Origin: Isoetes taiwanensis
Taxonomy: Eukaryota; Streptophyta; Lycopodiopsida; Isoetales; Isoetaceae
Length of the DNA: 64,000 bases
Direction of reading: 5' to 3'
Assembly (NCBI GenBank): GCA_021234155.1
Contig: JAJEKV010000137.1
Location: forward strand, 1,276,225 to 1,340,224
The first letter of the stretch is position 1. Each line of letters opens with the position of its first letter. Positions 11,255-27,587 of this stretch are shown in pieces. Both the position numbers and the translations under genes were made by a program. The notes beneath the pieces were generated by a model, which saw only the letters and a program-made list of their open reading frames with translations, was not told where the DNA came from and ran no database searches.

Positions 11255-12042
11255 AGCATTGCCAGGTGTCCCTTGTACGCGAGACTGAGGGAGATTTTGT
11301 AGGAATTTGTAATCCCTTGAATCGTATCAATAATCTAAGAGTTTGGTCTATTTGCCAATCTCAGATATATATATGATGTGACTGGAGCAAGGATGATCTG
11401 TTATGTGTATAGGTTAGAAAGATGAATTAGGAACCACTGATCTTAAAGTTGGCATGTACCTATTTTTTTAACAAAACTGGCAAAGCATTCTTCTAGTGAA
11501 TCAATTGGCATCTGCTCTAGAAACTGTTTTAAATAATGGGCGGTTGTGTCCAATGGCTCTCGCTAGGAAAGTTTTATGTGCATAGGGATATTATGGAGAA
11601 ACGTTCCTTTCATTCATTCATTCCAATGTGTGTTAATCCTTTATCAATTGCCGCGCTATTAGTTCAAAACTTTATTAGCACCAGAAAATGTGTCCTTTTT
11701 TACTTAGTAAGCAGTTTGCAGACTTGATTGCTTTTTGCAGACTTTATTGGCATACTCTTAATTTGCAGGCCCTTGGTGATCCTAGATCTGGCATGTCCTT
11801 GGTGATCTTAGATCTGTGTGTTGGATTTAGCATGCTTAGTGGTTGTAACTTTTGTGGTAACCATGATGAACAAGATGTAACATGTGTATCATGTCATGAT
11901 ATAAATAGGTGTAGCTCACTGCAGAATTTCTTAGGGTAATTTAAATTCCTAAGCAAAATTGGGTAGCTCATACTCCGCAAATTTGGGCCCTGACTGATGT
12001 TAATGTTGGAGTTCCCCGATGATGTAACACCAGCATGAAGGC
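11255..12042. other. CobW 3' flank, no further gene
   Basis: Contains the probable 3' UTR (several AT-rich stretches within 300 bp of the stop). Nothing else is recognised. The short direct repeat CCTTGGTGATCCTAGATCTGG / CCTTGGTGATCTTAGATCTG near 11772-11818 is the only visible structure. Confidence 0.4.
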
Positions 12043-12144
12043 AATGGAAGTTTGAGTAGATAGATCTTAGAATATCATACTGCTTTAGCTATTAATGGAA
12101 GTTTGAGTAGATAGATCTTAGAATATCATACTGCTTTAGCTATT
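12043..12144. repeat. 51-bp tandem duplication (2 units)
   Basis: Units 12043-12093 and 12094-12144 are identical, starting AATGGAAGTTTGAGTAGATA. Both allele-like copies carry it (38205-38306), so it predates their divergence. It abuts the Copia RT relic. Confidence 0.9.
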
Positions 12145-12692
12145 AATGCACATCGAGTTACGTTGAAAGAGGCTATATCTTCATTATAAGCTGAAAATTG
12201 GCGCGTGGCCATGGAAGCTGAGTTTGAATCTCTTATCAAAAAAAGATACTTGGGAGCTTATTGAAATTTTGAAGGATCGAAAACCCATTAATTGTAAATG
12301 AATATTTTGCTCCAAGTACAAAACATATGGCTCGTTTGATAAGTTCAGAGCACGACTAGTTGCAAAAGGATACTCACAAGTGGCCTTGATTATGAGAAAA
12401 CTTTCTGACTCTTTGAGCATCTCATCAGCTTAAGAGTGTTGCTAGTGTTTGCTGCACAGTTTGATTTGTTTGTACATCAAATGGATGTCAAAACTGCGTT
12501 TCTCAATGGAGATCTTAGCAAAGAGATCTACACGAGTCAACCAGAAGGTTTTGAAGTACGTGGCAAAATGAGAAATCTATTTGCCGCTTACGAAAGGCAT
12601 TGTATGGTCTAAGACAAATCTTTATAGCCTGGTATGTGGAAATGAATTCTTATCTTTTTGCTGATGGTTTTCTACCAAGTTCTACAGATTCC
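12135..12692 (+). pseudogene. Degenerate Copia reverse transcriptase relic
   Basis: Frameshifted pieces spell the Copia RT in order. They are AENWRVAMEAEFESLIKK (WxxAMxxEFxSL), CKRILT where LVAKGY is expected, SLRVLLVFAAQFDLFVHQM, DVKTAFLNGDLSKEIYTSQP (the hallmark DVKTAFLNGxL block), EGFEVRGK and ALYGLRQIFIAWYVEMNSYL. At least three stops interrupt it. The YxDD region is missing because the sequence passes directly into a LINE relic, so the Copia piece is truncated there. It is on the plus strand, opposite to the Copia element at 1-3512. Confidence 0.88.
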
Positions 12693-13370
12693 AATATGTA
12701 TGAGGCTGGACACTTGTTGACTTGGGATGCTTTTCAGACTAAGTTTATGCTATCTCGATGGGACAGAGCTCTGTGGCAAAAAGTCGGGTCGACATTCTCG
12801 GCAGACGCCTTCACAATCGCTTGATGACGCCTTTGTGCATTCGCTATATCAAAAGCTAGTTGATGTTGACATTGTCCCCCTGGGCCGGGTTGGCGCCGCA
12901 TTCCCCCTCCTCAATGGAAGCGCATATGGTCCTGGGTCTGGAATAAATTGCTTCATCCCAAAGTTTCTACCTTATGGTGGCAACTCCTTCACAGATGTCT
13001 GCGGGTTAATGTACTAGTTCATAAGTTTTATCCCCTCATTTTCGAACTCCGCCCAATCGTAAGCGGCAAGTTGAGAATCTCGAGATCGCTTCTTTCTATG
13101 TGACCAAGTTCACCCATTTGGTCATGGTTACTATCTCTTCCCATGTGGCCTTGACTAGCCAAGGTGTGCTTCTTCGCTATTTATCCTTCCACTTGGAACA
13201 AAATGCGAATGTGCTTTCCACTTAGCTTCAGGCTGGTTGTTGTGGTCTGTTTGGAAAAGAAGGCGGTTGTGTATCTTCAAAGGCTTATCAATTAGTGTCG
13301 ACCAACTTCTTCACGAGGCGCAAGACAAATCGGTGAAGTATCTATGTTCTTAGCTTGCTCTTGAGAAAAA
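12693..13370 (+). pseudogene. LINE 3' end relic (zf-RVT domain)
   Basis: Best read from the cleaner second copy: WKRIWSWVWNKLLHPKVSTL, WWQLLHRCLRVNVL and PLCKRQVENLETA match the plant non-LTR reverse transcriptase zinc-binding region (zf-RVT). They are followed in another frame by ASGWLLWSVWKRRRLCIFKG, the usual tail after zf-RVT. In this copy the frame is additionally broken at CTG/CAG sites (12778-12840). The upstream RT and endonuclease are absent, as expected of a 5'-truncated LINE. Confidence 0.72.
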
Positions 13371-13475
13371 ACGTTTGATTTTTGACGAATATTTTGGGTA
13401 TCTTATCTTATGCATAGACAGGTGGTGCACTCGCAAGGATTATCTTTGTCCCGGGCCGAGATTTTATTCCTATCT

Positions 13476-13990
13476 CTACTTTGTTCATCAACTCTTACAC
13501 AATTCTTAAGGCCTCGAAGGGGCCAATTTTTTTTTGAGTTAACACGAACCATTACATCCAACACTCTAAAATGAAATTCCCCTTCAAACCCCCTTTGGTT
13601 TTGGTGCATATTCACACGGAGGGTGACTTCGGGCATCGAGAGCTGTCGGATAAGCATATATGCCATTTATTCCTCGATCTAGACCATACATCGCGATCCT
13701 CGTTTGTGGGGTATGCTTGTACAAGTTTTGGTATATTGTATAACGAGATTTGCAAAACACTATAAGGTTTGATGTAATATACTAAATGGTGTTGATTTTA
13801 TACATGTTATACGATTTTAGGGGCTCTCACTGCCCTACGTCACCCTCCGTGTGAATATACACCCAAACCAAAGGGGGTTTGAAGGGGGATTTCATTTTAG
13901 AGTGTTGGATGTAATGGCTCGTGTTAACTCAAAAATTTTTTGGCCCCTTCGGGGCCTTAAGAATTGTGTAAGAGTTGATGAACAAAGTAG
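13476..13990. mobile_element. Foldback element with 152-bp terminal inverted repeats
   Basis: The left arm 13476-13627 and right arm 13839-13990 are inverse complements over about 152 bp with few mismatches (outer ends CTACTTTGTTCATCAACTC and GAGTTGATGAACAAAGTAG). The arms contain TTAAGGCCCCGAAGGGGCC-type self-complementary segments. The 211-bp spacer has no recognised coding content. No clear target-site duplication was found, so superfamily is unassigned. The partner in the second copy has lost the outer 24 bp or so of its right arm. Confidence 0.85.
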
Positions 13991-14397
13991 AAAACATTTG
14001 TAATGGTACATAATTAACAATATTTTATTGATATAATTGTTTAGGAATTTAAAATAATTAAAAAAATTAGAAACCAACATATGCAATTTATAGGCTTCAA
14101 TACGGGTAGCCATGTAATATGTGATATTATGCATTGATGTAATAGTGGGAACGCCAATAAGCATGTAAGATATGATAATATGCATTGTTGCAATAGTGGG
14201 AACACTACTAAGCATGATGTCTACTCATAATAATGATGTTGCCATATTGATGTAATATGGATCCAACCGTGAATATGTAGCAAAATAACAGGGGGTTCCA
14301 GGGGGATTTGATATGGATATAATTCCTGAAACTATAGAACATATCCATGAAACAATTAAAAAAATAATAAAAAAAAAAACATAGATTTAAGATAAAA
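13991..14397. other. AT-rich non-coding stretch with 2-unit tandem repeat
   Basis: Around 14105-14215 a unit of about 52 bp repeats twice (ATGCATTGATGTAATAGTGGGAACGCC and its variant). The remainder is AT-rich with an A-run ending near 14382. No gene seen. Confidence 0.5.
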
Positions 14398-14490
14398 AAT
14401 AGTCACATTAGCTCACTGGTTAGATTGGTTAAAGTAGTCTTATTAGGGCATTGAGTTATTTTGATAGAGGTTCGAGCTCCCATATTTCAT
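14398..14490 (+). mobile_element. SINE-like tRNA-derived head (A and B boxes)
   Basis: TTAGCTCACTGGTTAGATTGG resembles a pol III A box. GGTTCGAGCTCCC, about 60 bp downstream, resembles a B box (GGTTCGAnnCC). The spacing is right for an internal tRNA-type promoter. The body and 3' tail are not delimited; the sequence continues to the 765-bp repeat without a clear poly(A/T) end. The alternative is an isolated tRNA pseudogene. Confidence 0.5.
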
Positions 14491-14718
14491 ATTCTAAAAC
14501 CTTGCTTTTAAGCCGATAGAGGCTCCATATACCATCAAAACCTTAGGCAAACTCGTATTTGACATCTCAAAATCATAGGCGCCTCCAATTATAAATGAGC
14601 ATAAGCGAAACGAGAGGTGCCCAGAGGCTCCAACATACCGTCTGGGCCGTAGGATTGACAGATCCGACGACTGTGGTAGTCCAGAGTGCACCTCGTTTAG
14701 AATATGCAGATGTAGACC

Positions 14719-16246
14719 AAGACAAGACAAAACATCATCTTTGTCATTGGAGCTGGGAGAATCTTAAAATCTCTTTAAAGACCTATTTGAAAATCCATCT
14801 GGCAAAAAGCCATAATAATTTATGTTCCAACTCTAACCAAGCCTGCAGAACAGGCATCATACCATGCTTACTAGCGTGTATGGTAATTATAGCGCAGAGA
14901 AATTGTAGTATGATAGAATAATATCAACGAAAAAGAAAAAGAAAACCAGGAACATACACGCTCCACATTTTGCTGCATGTAATTGTGCATGTTTGCAACT
15001 GCTCTTCAAAACAACCTGATATTGATTATATTGGATGGAAGATACAGTGATGGCATTGCTTGCTGGCATTGCCCAGATATGTAAGACCAAGGCCGCATTT
15101 TCACAGACAAGGACCATGTACCTGTGCACTGTTGTGCCATTATACCATTAGCGCAAAAGACGTAAGGATTTATCAGCAAGCCCAAGCAATTCCATTTTTT
15201 ACATATGCTGAGATTATCAAAGACAACCCTTGCATCATCCAAGTTACTTCATACATCTGAGGATGCAAGTAGACAATTTTATAGAAACATGTATTTATTC
15301 ACCTAGCCTCCACTAAAGCCCTAATCTTGCCACAACTTAACAATAAATCTGAAAAGCCATCTAGAAATGAAGATAATCCAGAGATAAAAAACAAGGTCTT
15401 CTACAGATGGGCGACCCATTTTTACTTAAAGAGAAGTACAGTTTCTGCAAAATCCGAATATGAGACAATCGTGAAGGTAGAGCAAGACAAGACAAATCAT
15501 CATCCTTGTCATTGGAGGTGGGAGAATCTTAAAATCTCTTTAAAGACCTATTTAAAAATCCATCTGGCAAAAAGCCATAATAATTTATGTTCCAACTCTA
15601 ACCAGGCCCGCAGAACAGAGGCATCATACCATGCTTACTAGCATGTATGGTAATTATACCGCAGAGAAATTGCTGTATGATAGAATAATAACAAAAAAAA
15701 AAAAAAATGAAAACCAGGAACACATGCTCCACATTTTTCTGCATGTAATATGTGCATGTTTGCAGTTGCTAAACAACCTGATATTGATTCTATTGGATGG
15801 AGGATACAGTGATGGCATTGTTTGCTAGCATTGCCCAGATATGTGACAAGAACAAGGCCGCATTTTCACAGAAAAGGACCATGTAGCTGTGCACTGTTGT
15901 GCCATTATACCATTAGTGCAAAAGACGCAAGGATTTATCAGCAAGCCCAAGCAAGTCAATTTTTTACATATGCTGAGATTATCAAAGACAAACCTTGCAT
16001 CATCCAAGTTACTACCTTTGTTCATACATCTGAGCATGCAAGCAGACAATTCTATAGAAACTTTTATTTACTCACCTGGCCTCCACTAAAGCCCTGATCT
16101 TGCCACAACTTAGCAATAAATTCGAAAAGCCATCTATAAATGCAGATAATCCAAAGATAAAGAAGAAGGTCTTGTACAGATGGGTGACCTGTTTTAACTT
16201 AAACAAAAGTACAGTTTCTGCAAAATTCGGACATGAGACAATTTTT
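14719..16246. repeat. 765-bp tandem duplication (2 diverged units)
   Basis: Unit 1 (14719-15483) and unit 2 (15484-16246) share GACAAGACAAA...GGAGAATCTTAAAATC at the left and TCTGCAAAATYCGRAYATGAGACAAT at the right, with roughly 90 percent similarity by eye and small indels. On the minus strand both units encode a similar block, GLSxFxDGFSxLLLSCGKIR then ALVEAR, directly followed by a GT donor-like site. Unit 1 has a stop just before it. I do not recognise the protein. It could be a duplicated exon of a decayed gene. Confidence 0.85.
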
Positions 16247-17539
16247 TGCTGAAGTTGAATGCATTGTACACTATGGGCATAAGCTCCCGTTTAAAAACTG
16301 GACATCCCAGGCTTTGAAAGGCAAGAGATAAGTGTAGCCATAGCTGTCATTTTGCTGCCCTTTTGCTACCATCGCTACTCTTCAACTTCTAGACTTGAGT
16401 GAAACAGTTCAGGGGAAGAACCCTTATCATCTACAAACATACTAGTGGACTCCAACACTTCTATTCTGCACTAGTTGAAACCCCAACGCCTCTTCTGCTT
16501 CAACACCTTCTGCCTTGACTGCATGCAGGTAGTTACTTCGATACTATAAAGATATGCAATACCTTAACCCTAAAATAAAAAATGCTTGAGGCTTACATGC
16601 ACACAAAAAGTAAGGGAAATAGAAACAAAGGGGGATAAACCATTGGAGGCATGGATTTTTGACCAATAAAATAGGATGAGCACTCTAGAAGTATGATTTA
16701 CTAGACATCGTGAAATAAGGCCACTAAATCATATGAAAACCATGCAAAAAAACGTATAAAATTACAAAAAAAAAAAAACATTATAATGATAGATATTGAT
16801 GTCTAATTTTTTGAAACATGAATTGAAACTTTACATCCATTGTATGAATTTTATCGTGTGCAAAGATGCCATGTGCAGAAGCATTGTAAAATCAAATCTT
16901 TAAACTAAAATTAAACTTCAAAATCTTTCATACAAGCTTGAAGTCAGAAGCTAGTTTCTAAGTGATTTTCTTAATCAAATGGGTTGTGGAATTATAAAAT
17001 CCTAATAGTATAGGATTCTTCATGCTAGGTCTACCAAAATCTTATGCTGGGCCAGACATTTTCAATAATTAAAAAGTGGGTGTAGCAATGATAGGTTGAG
17101 CAACATCTACAACTTGGAAAGCAAGCCAAGCCATGCCTACCTCTATATGGTTTATATTTCGTAATCAAACCCTAGATTAATATTCTCAAGCAGTGAATTG
17201 TGACACAACAGATTATGGCCCCCGGACATTAAAACGCTTGATCCATTGGTTAACACGGAAAAGCAGAGTGATTTTAGGAGAATTTATCTCTCTATTTGTT
17301 CTTCTATTTGCGAGAAACCAGTTTTTATCGGCTTTTGTCGCTACTAGTTTCTTTGCTTTTCTTTTTTAATTTTGATCGTGCCTGTATTTTGATCTTGCCT
17401 GTGTAGAACGAGATACATATTGGATGTTTTGTAGAACATCAGTTCCATATAGAAAGATTATTTACAGGCTTCAACATGATGTACAATGAATCTCTAAGAA
17501 GTATTTATTTTATGTGAACACATTATAAGTTCAAGTATT
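16247..17539. other. Intergenic, upstream of PILS-like relic
   Basis: No convincing gene. On the minus strand near 16290-16500 a short readable stretch (GVEAEEALGFQLVQNRSV) could be exon debris of the same unknown gene as the 765-bp units. The last 300 bp is probably the PILS 5' region. Confidence 0.3.
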
Positions 17540-18681
17540 ATGGATGGCCAGACAGAATCTTTTCAACAGCTATTACAGTTTTCAGTGCTGCCCATCTTTA
17601 AGGTCCTAGTAATATGCTTGCTGGGGCTCTTGATAGCAACATCTTATATAGATATTCTTTCCTCTAATGCTCGGAAGATGCTTAGCAAGGTCTGTTGTTT
17701 GGAATTTTTACTCAGATGTTCATGTTTGGCTGTATAAGCTAATTTAGTGTGGTTGCAGTTAGTCTTTTCTGGTTTCCTGCCATGCTTAATATTCACACAA
17801 CTTGGGATCTTCTGTGACACTACAAAAGATGCAGGAATGGTAGGTGTCGGAGAGAAGTATTTCTCTATTTAAGATCATTCTTTGATCATGTTTTTTGTAA
17901 TGCAGGTGGTTTATTCCTGCAAATGTTTTGATGTTAAGTATTTTAGGTTATGGAGTGGGCGTGCTTGTTGCTTTGTTGATTAGGCCTCCACCTCAATTTT
18001 TCAAGTTTACAATTGTGATCATTGGAATTAGTAAAGAGATACATTATTGTACTTCGTTGTAGTGAGATGAATTCAATATGGATGCCAACGGGTATAAAAC
18101 GCATAGGCATCTTGGTCTGTTTATTACAAAGTGATGGATGGGATCTTGGATATTTCATGTACAGTTGATTGAATTAGATGTTTGTCCAATATGGCCTGAT
18201 TATCAGTATGTTTCTTGTGTGACAAAGATTCTAAGCAAGGATGGTTTTTGCAATTTTTTATGGGTAATTGCCTGAGTTTCATAGTTGTTAACATGTTTAT
18301 TTGCAGGTAATATTGGGAATGTTCCTCTTGTACTTCTTGAGTCTATTTGTCACGATAAATCCATTCAGTCCTACATGCAATAAAGATGGTGTAGCTTATA
18401 TAGCATTTGATCAATGGGTATGTTTCTAGCAGATGTATTTTCATAATTGATTTCTTACCTGTTTATTAGTTGAAGTTCACACTTTGTGTTTGGTTGACGC
18501 ATAGGTTGGAGGAGTGGTGGCATATACCTTTATCTTGTACATGCTTTCACCTCTAGCAGCTCTTGAAGACGGCATGCCCATTAAATGGACTGTTAATGGT
18601 TCTCCAGAAAAGGCACCTTACTTGGATAGCCCCATGTCAATACCCCTTCTAGATGATATGGAAAAGCAAGAGGGAGTATAA
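17540..18681 (+). pseudogene. PILS (PIN-LIKES) auxin carrier, N-terminal half, broken
   Basis: Exon-like segments: 17540-17689 (FSVLPIFKVLVICLLGLLIA), 17759-17839 (LVFSGFLPCLIFTQLG), 17906-18030 (WFIPANVLMLSILGYGVG, ALLIRPPPQFFKFTIVIIG), 18307-18417 (SNIGNVPLVLLESICHD... DGVAYIAFDQW), 18505-18681 (VGGVVAYTFILYMLSPL ... EGV stop). They match the N-terminal membrane half of PILS proteins, ER-membrane auxin transport facilitators. Intron edges are GT-AG. Breaks: exon 2/3 phases do not join, exon 4 needs a one-base shift after SICHDK, and the frame stops in the central loop so the C-terminal transporter half is absent. The exon 4 shift is shared by the second copy, so it is old. Confidence 0.82.
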
Positions 18682-23898
<5,217 letters not shown>

Positions 23899-26800
23899 TG
23901 ATGGCCCCTAGCCTGGATCTTGAGGCAATCACTGTGTTGGATAATGGTCTGGGACCTCCAAGTCAGCGGTGGGCAGCGACTACACCCAAAAGCGTCCTTT
24001 GGCGACTATAGATATGGTGGTGTTGAGGTTTAGAGAAGCAGAAGGAAATTGTTCAAGAAGAATAATTCAATTTGGAGAAAGAAACACTCTTCCAGTAAAA
24101 ATAGCATTAAGGAAATTGTTAGATGGATGTCGGAATCTTGTCTTTTTTTTCTTTTTCTGGAAATAGAAGGGCTGCACCAGATAAACAGGCAATATGTGGA
24201 TTGGCTCAGAAAGTAGGCAATTTAGTATTTGTGCTGATATATCAGAATCAAGAGCAAATAATATATCTTCCTTGGTATGGAAACAACTACTTGTTCACCT
24301 TCAAAACGATATGGCTTTTTTTTTTTTTTGGAACAACAAGGAACTACTTCACTTTGTAGCGGCAATTACAAAAAAGACTAAAAAGAAACAAACAAGATTA
24401 GAATGCACTATGACACAACAACAACTATACTTGCATTAATTGGCTCTCCCAATTGATCAATCAGATCATGGAGATTCTCAAATACAATCCGGTGATATTC
24501 TTAACGGCGGGGATCACTCTTACACACATGAATAAGCGGTCAAATCTAAACTCAAATAGATAAATACCAGCTCCATTTTTCCTCCCGCAGGTTAACCGAA
24601 TGTTCTCGAGGGATGAAATTATGCGCTTTGGCGACACAGCTCCTCCAAGAAATTCCGATCTCCTATGGCGGTGGCGCTTCTTGTTCCCCCCTCTTCTTAA
24701 AAGCCACACGAATCGGTTGAACTTCATGCGGGTTGGTGGATTAGGCATCCATTATGGCTCTGTTTGAGATAGTGCCAAATCCCCATGTATCCTAATGATT
24801 TTTCTGTTTTTCTTTTAGCTCAAATTTTCTTACATGGTTCTTGCCAAAGATAGGTCTAGGGTTAAGAATGCAAAATCGAAATGGTATAACAAGGTGGAGG
24901 ACAAGGCTTAGGTTAGAAAAATGTAAGAACGGAAATAATATGGAACAAGGTTTTCAATGCAGTGCAAACAGAAATGGGAAATGCGATTTTGGAGATAAGC
25001 CTCCTTTTTTTTTCTTTGTTTTTCTCTTTTTTTTAAATTGCCCTTTTCTTTCCCCTTTTTTTTTTTTTTTATTTTGCTCACGTTTTATGGGGCAATGGCT
25101 AGAATAGAGATAACGGCAAGTTTTATGGGCAATGGGTAGAATAGAGATAAAATCCAGCAAGTTTATGGGCAATGGGTAGAATAGAGATAAACGGCAAAGC
25201 AAGGAGAGGTGTCTGAGTTGATAGATGGAACAGACTAGTGATTTGAATGATAATGGATGCAATGGATCTAAGGATGTGGCTTAATTGTGTCAAGGTTGGC
25301 AAGGTGGATGTGGATCTTGGGAACCATGCAAGAGTCTTCAAGTTTCTAAAATTTATCAAAAATCGTGAACATTGCCCTTCACACGCGGATGCCTTTAATG
25401 GATGTAGCATCTTTGGTGGTACTCACAATCCATAACTTAATCTGCTCACTTGTTGTTTCCTTGAAGAAACTCCCCATTTGACCCTTACGTAACACACTTC
25501 CGCAAGTATAGTTGTTGTGCTCAAATGCAATAAAGATGTTGGAAGCAAGGAAATGCTATGGTGGTGGAGGTGATAGAGAAATGCATGAACAAATGCAAAG
25601 TGGGGGTGGCATTACTTATGCAAAAACAAGATATGCCCTAATTAAAATGCAATGAAGTTGTTGGCACCAAAAGGTGGCCAACAATGACATTATACCATTA
25701 GTTATATATATACATTCCCATTTTCCTCTATGTTTTGGTAACGCCTTTGACATATGAGGCTGGGTGTAAATAAACTAGAAGCCATGGTCACACATTCAAG
25801 TAATTGACTTTGGTATATAAAGTTGGATGTAACTGGATTCAAAGTTGTGTGACAAATTTGTAGATTGGAAAGCAATACTTTCAATATGTAATATCCTTTT
25901 TAAGTAAATGTGAATTACATTATATTTATCATGTTGTTGTCCTCTAACTCAAAAGTATGTTCTCCATGTTCATGGGCAAAAAAGGCACCACTAGAAATTA
26001 CCCAATTAATTAGGAAATCAAGGGTTAAAAGTACGCAACTACCTAACAAGTTTTTCCCCATAAATATTGTGCCTAGGTATGTACATTAAACACATCCAAC
26101 ATGCTTTGGTATACATGATTTCTCATGGCATCCTTGGACGCCCTCCCTGAACCCTGCAATTCCCTACATGTATCCTTACTTGTACGGCAAGTAACGCAAT
26201 GTTACTAGTTTTACATGTGTTATCTTTATGTATATGTTATATTTTTTATGGATGCAAACCTTTTTTGGTAATAGAAATCTCTAGAATGTATATTAAAGCA
26301 ACATGTTATTTCTAAGGTTTTAATTTATATAAGCAAGCATCACCATTTATGGTCCATGAACCAATTGTATTAAGATATATCTCCATTAGCCTTATATTTA
26401 TTTTCTCCTATAGAATGATACTATGGCTTTTTAGCTTCGATCACATGATTTTTTGAAAGGTTTAAAATGAAAAGTCCATGTGGTTCAATTGCTACAAATA
26501 ATTCTATAAATTCTCAATTGTTTGTGCTTCAACCTTACCCTTAAATTATGCAAGCTAAAATAATCAATACCATCCTATAGAGAATCATATACAAATAAAC
26601 TATATGTCAAAGTTGAGATCAAAATTGATTAAGGTGGCACCATTAATGATTTTTAAAACTTTCCATTTGATCAATGATGGGTCAAAGAATCGACTACATG
26701 ATAACGGTTTCAAGACCGATCATTCACCAAAGTTAAAGTAAAGATGCCATCCAAAGTTTTGAGGTAGCTATGGTGCCCCCGATTGCCAACCGTGGTAACG

Positions 26801-27576
26801 GTCCATCCCAAAAGTTAGAAGATTCAAACTTCTTCTAGCTTTCTCCCCGCCCACCTTTATTCCACTGAGTACCTTTTGTGGTCCCCGATTTGAAATAAAG
26901 AGATTGTGGGACCATGCTTCTTCGAAGTGAACCTCGGGTTCATGTTCTTAGTCAATAGCCAAATGTGCATGGTACCTATGCTCATCAAGTCGCTTCCAAC
27001 TCGTCCGCCACCGCTTTGACATCCGCGAACATGCCCCAGCCTGGCGCAGAACCGCAATTTTAAAGAAGGGACCTCCATTTCATGGTAAAACCGCTTCACG
27101 TACCATAAACCAACTCAAAATGGGTATGGGCACTGCACCCTTCGTAGGTCCTATGCCCCGAGGGCAGCCCTCAGAATGTGTGTGTGCCACTATTACCATG
27201 CTCAAAAATCATCTTAGTGATGATGCGACAACGCTTGTTGGTACTTTCTCACACCGCTGCCCCCGGGGTAAGAGCTTGAAAAGACATGCCTTAGCTTTGA
27301 TCTTTTGTTGGTTAATTCCCCGATCAGCCTGCCTATAAAATGAGAACCCCTATCACTAATTAATAAAAGAGGGATACCATACCGCAACATATTTGTTGAT
27401 GCACAAAAGTGCAAACCACTTTGAGTCAAGCAGCTTTGTCGGAATTGGGTTTCCTTCGCCCATTTGGGTGAAGTAATCCGTGGGCAAGGATGTAATCGGG
27501 TGTCCTGAGGATGACATGGGGATTGGGGCCTATGAAATCTAAGCCCCAAGTGTGGAAGGGTCCAAAAGTGGGAACA
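23899..27576 (-). mobile_element. Gypsy element fragment, 3' LTR and pol end (copy 1)
   Basis: The 3' LTR equivalent (23899-26710) is followed by the end of pol up to the integrase core, where the copy junction truncates it. Integrase pieces such as FGPFHTWGLDFIGP and GIPLLLISDRGSHF are readable but frames are wrecked. Compared with the two other copies of this LTR (50607, 58762), which agree with each other, this one alone is altered at CAG/CTG positions. Confidence 0.9.
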
Positions 27577-27587
27577 TACGTATTGCT
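27577..27587. other. Copy junction with nanopore-adapter-like filler
   Basis: Up to 27576 the sequence follows the Gypsy integrase (equivalent to 54298). From 27588 it follows the Copia element (equivalent to 295). The 11 bases between, TACGTATTGCT, match neither the Gypsy continuation (GTGGCTAACT) nor the Copia predecessor (GCATTTATAG). They equal the last 11 bases of the Oxford Nanopore ligation adapter top strand as I remember it (ending CAGTTACGTATTGCT). The inference is a residual adapter at a chimeric read or contig join. A natural duplication with filler DNA is the alternative. Confidence 0.75.

Noticed and set aside
11536-12000. Short open frames downstream of CobW (63 and 83 codons)
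   Set aside because: They are nearly identical in both copies like all surrounding sequence, have no recognised domain, and are of a length expected by chance.
24461-25262. Several 80-100-codon frames inside the Gypsy LTR, repeated three times
   Set aside because: They are low-complexity or change with every indel between the LTR copies and match no protein family.
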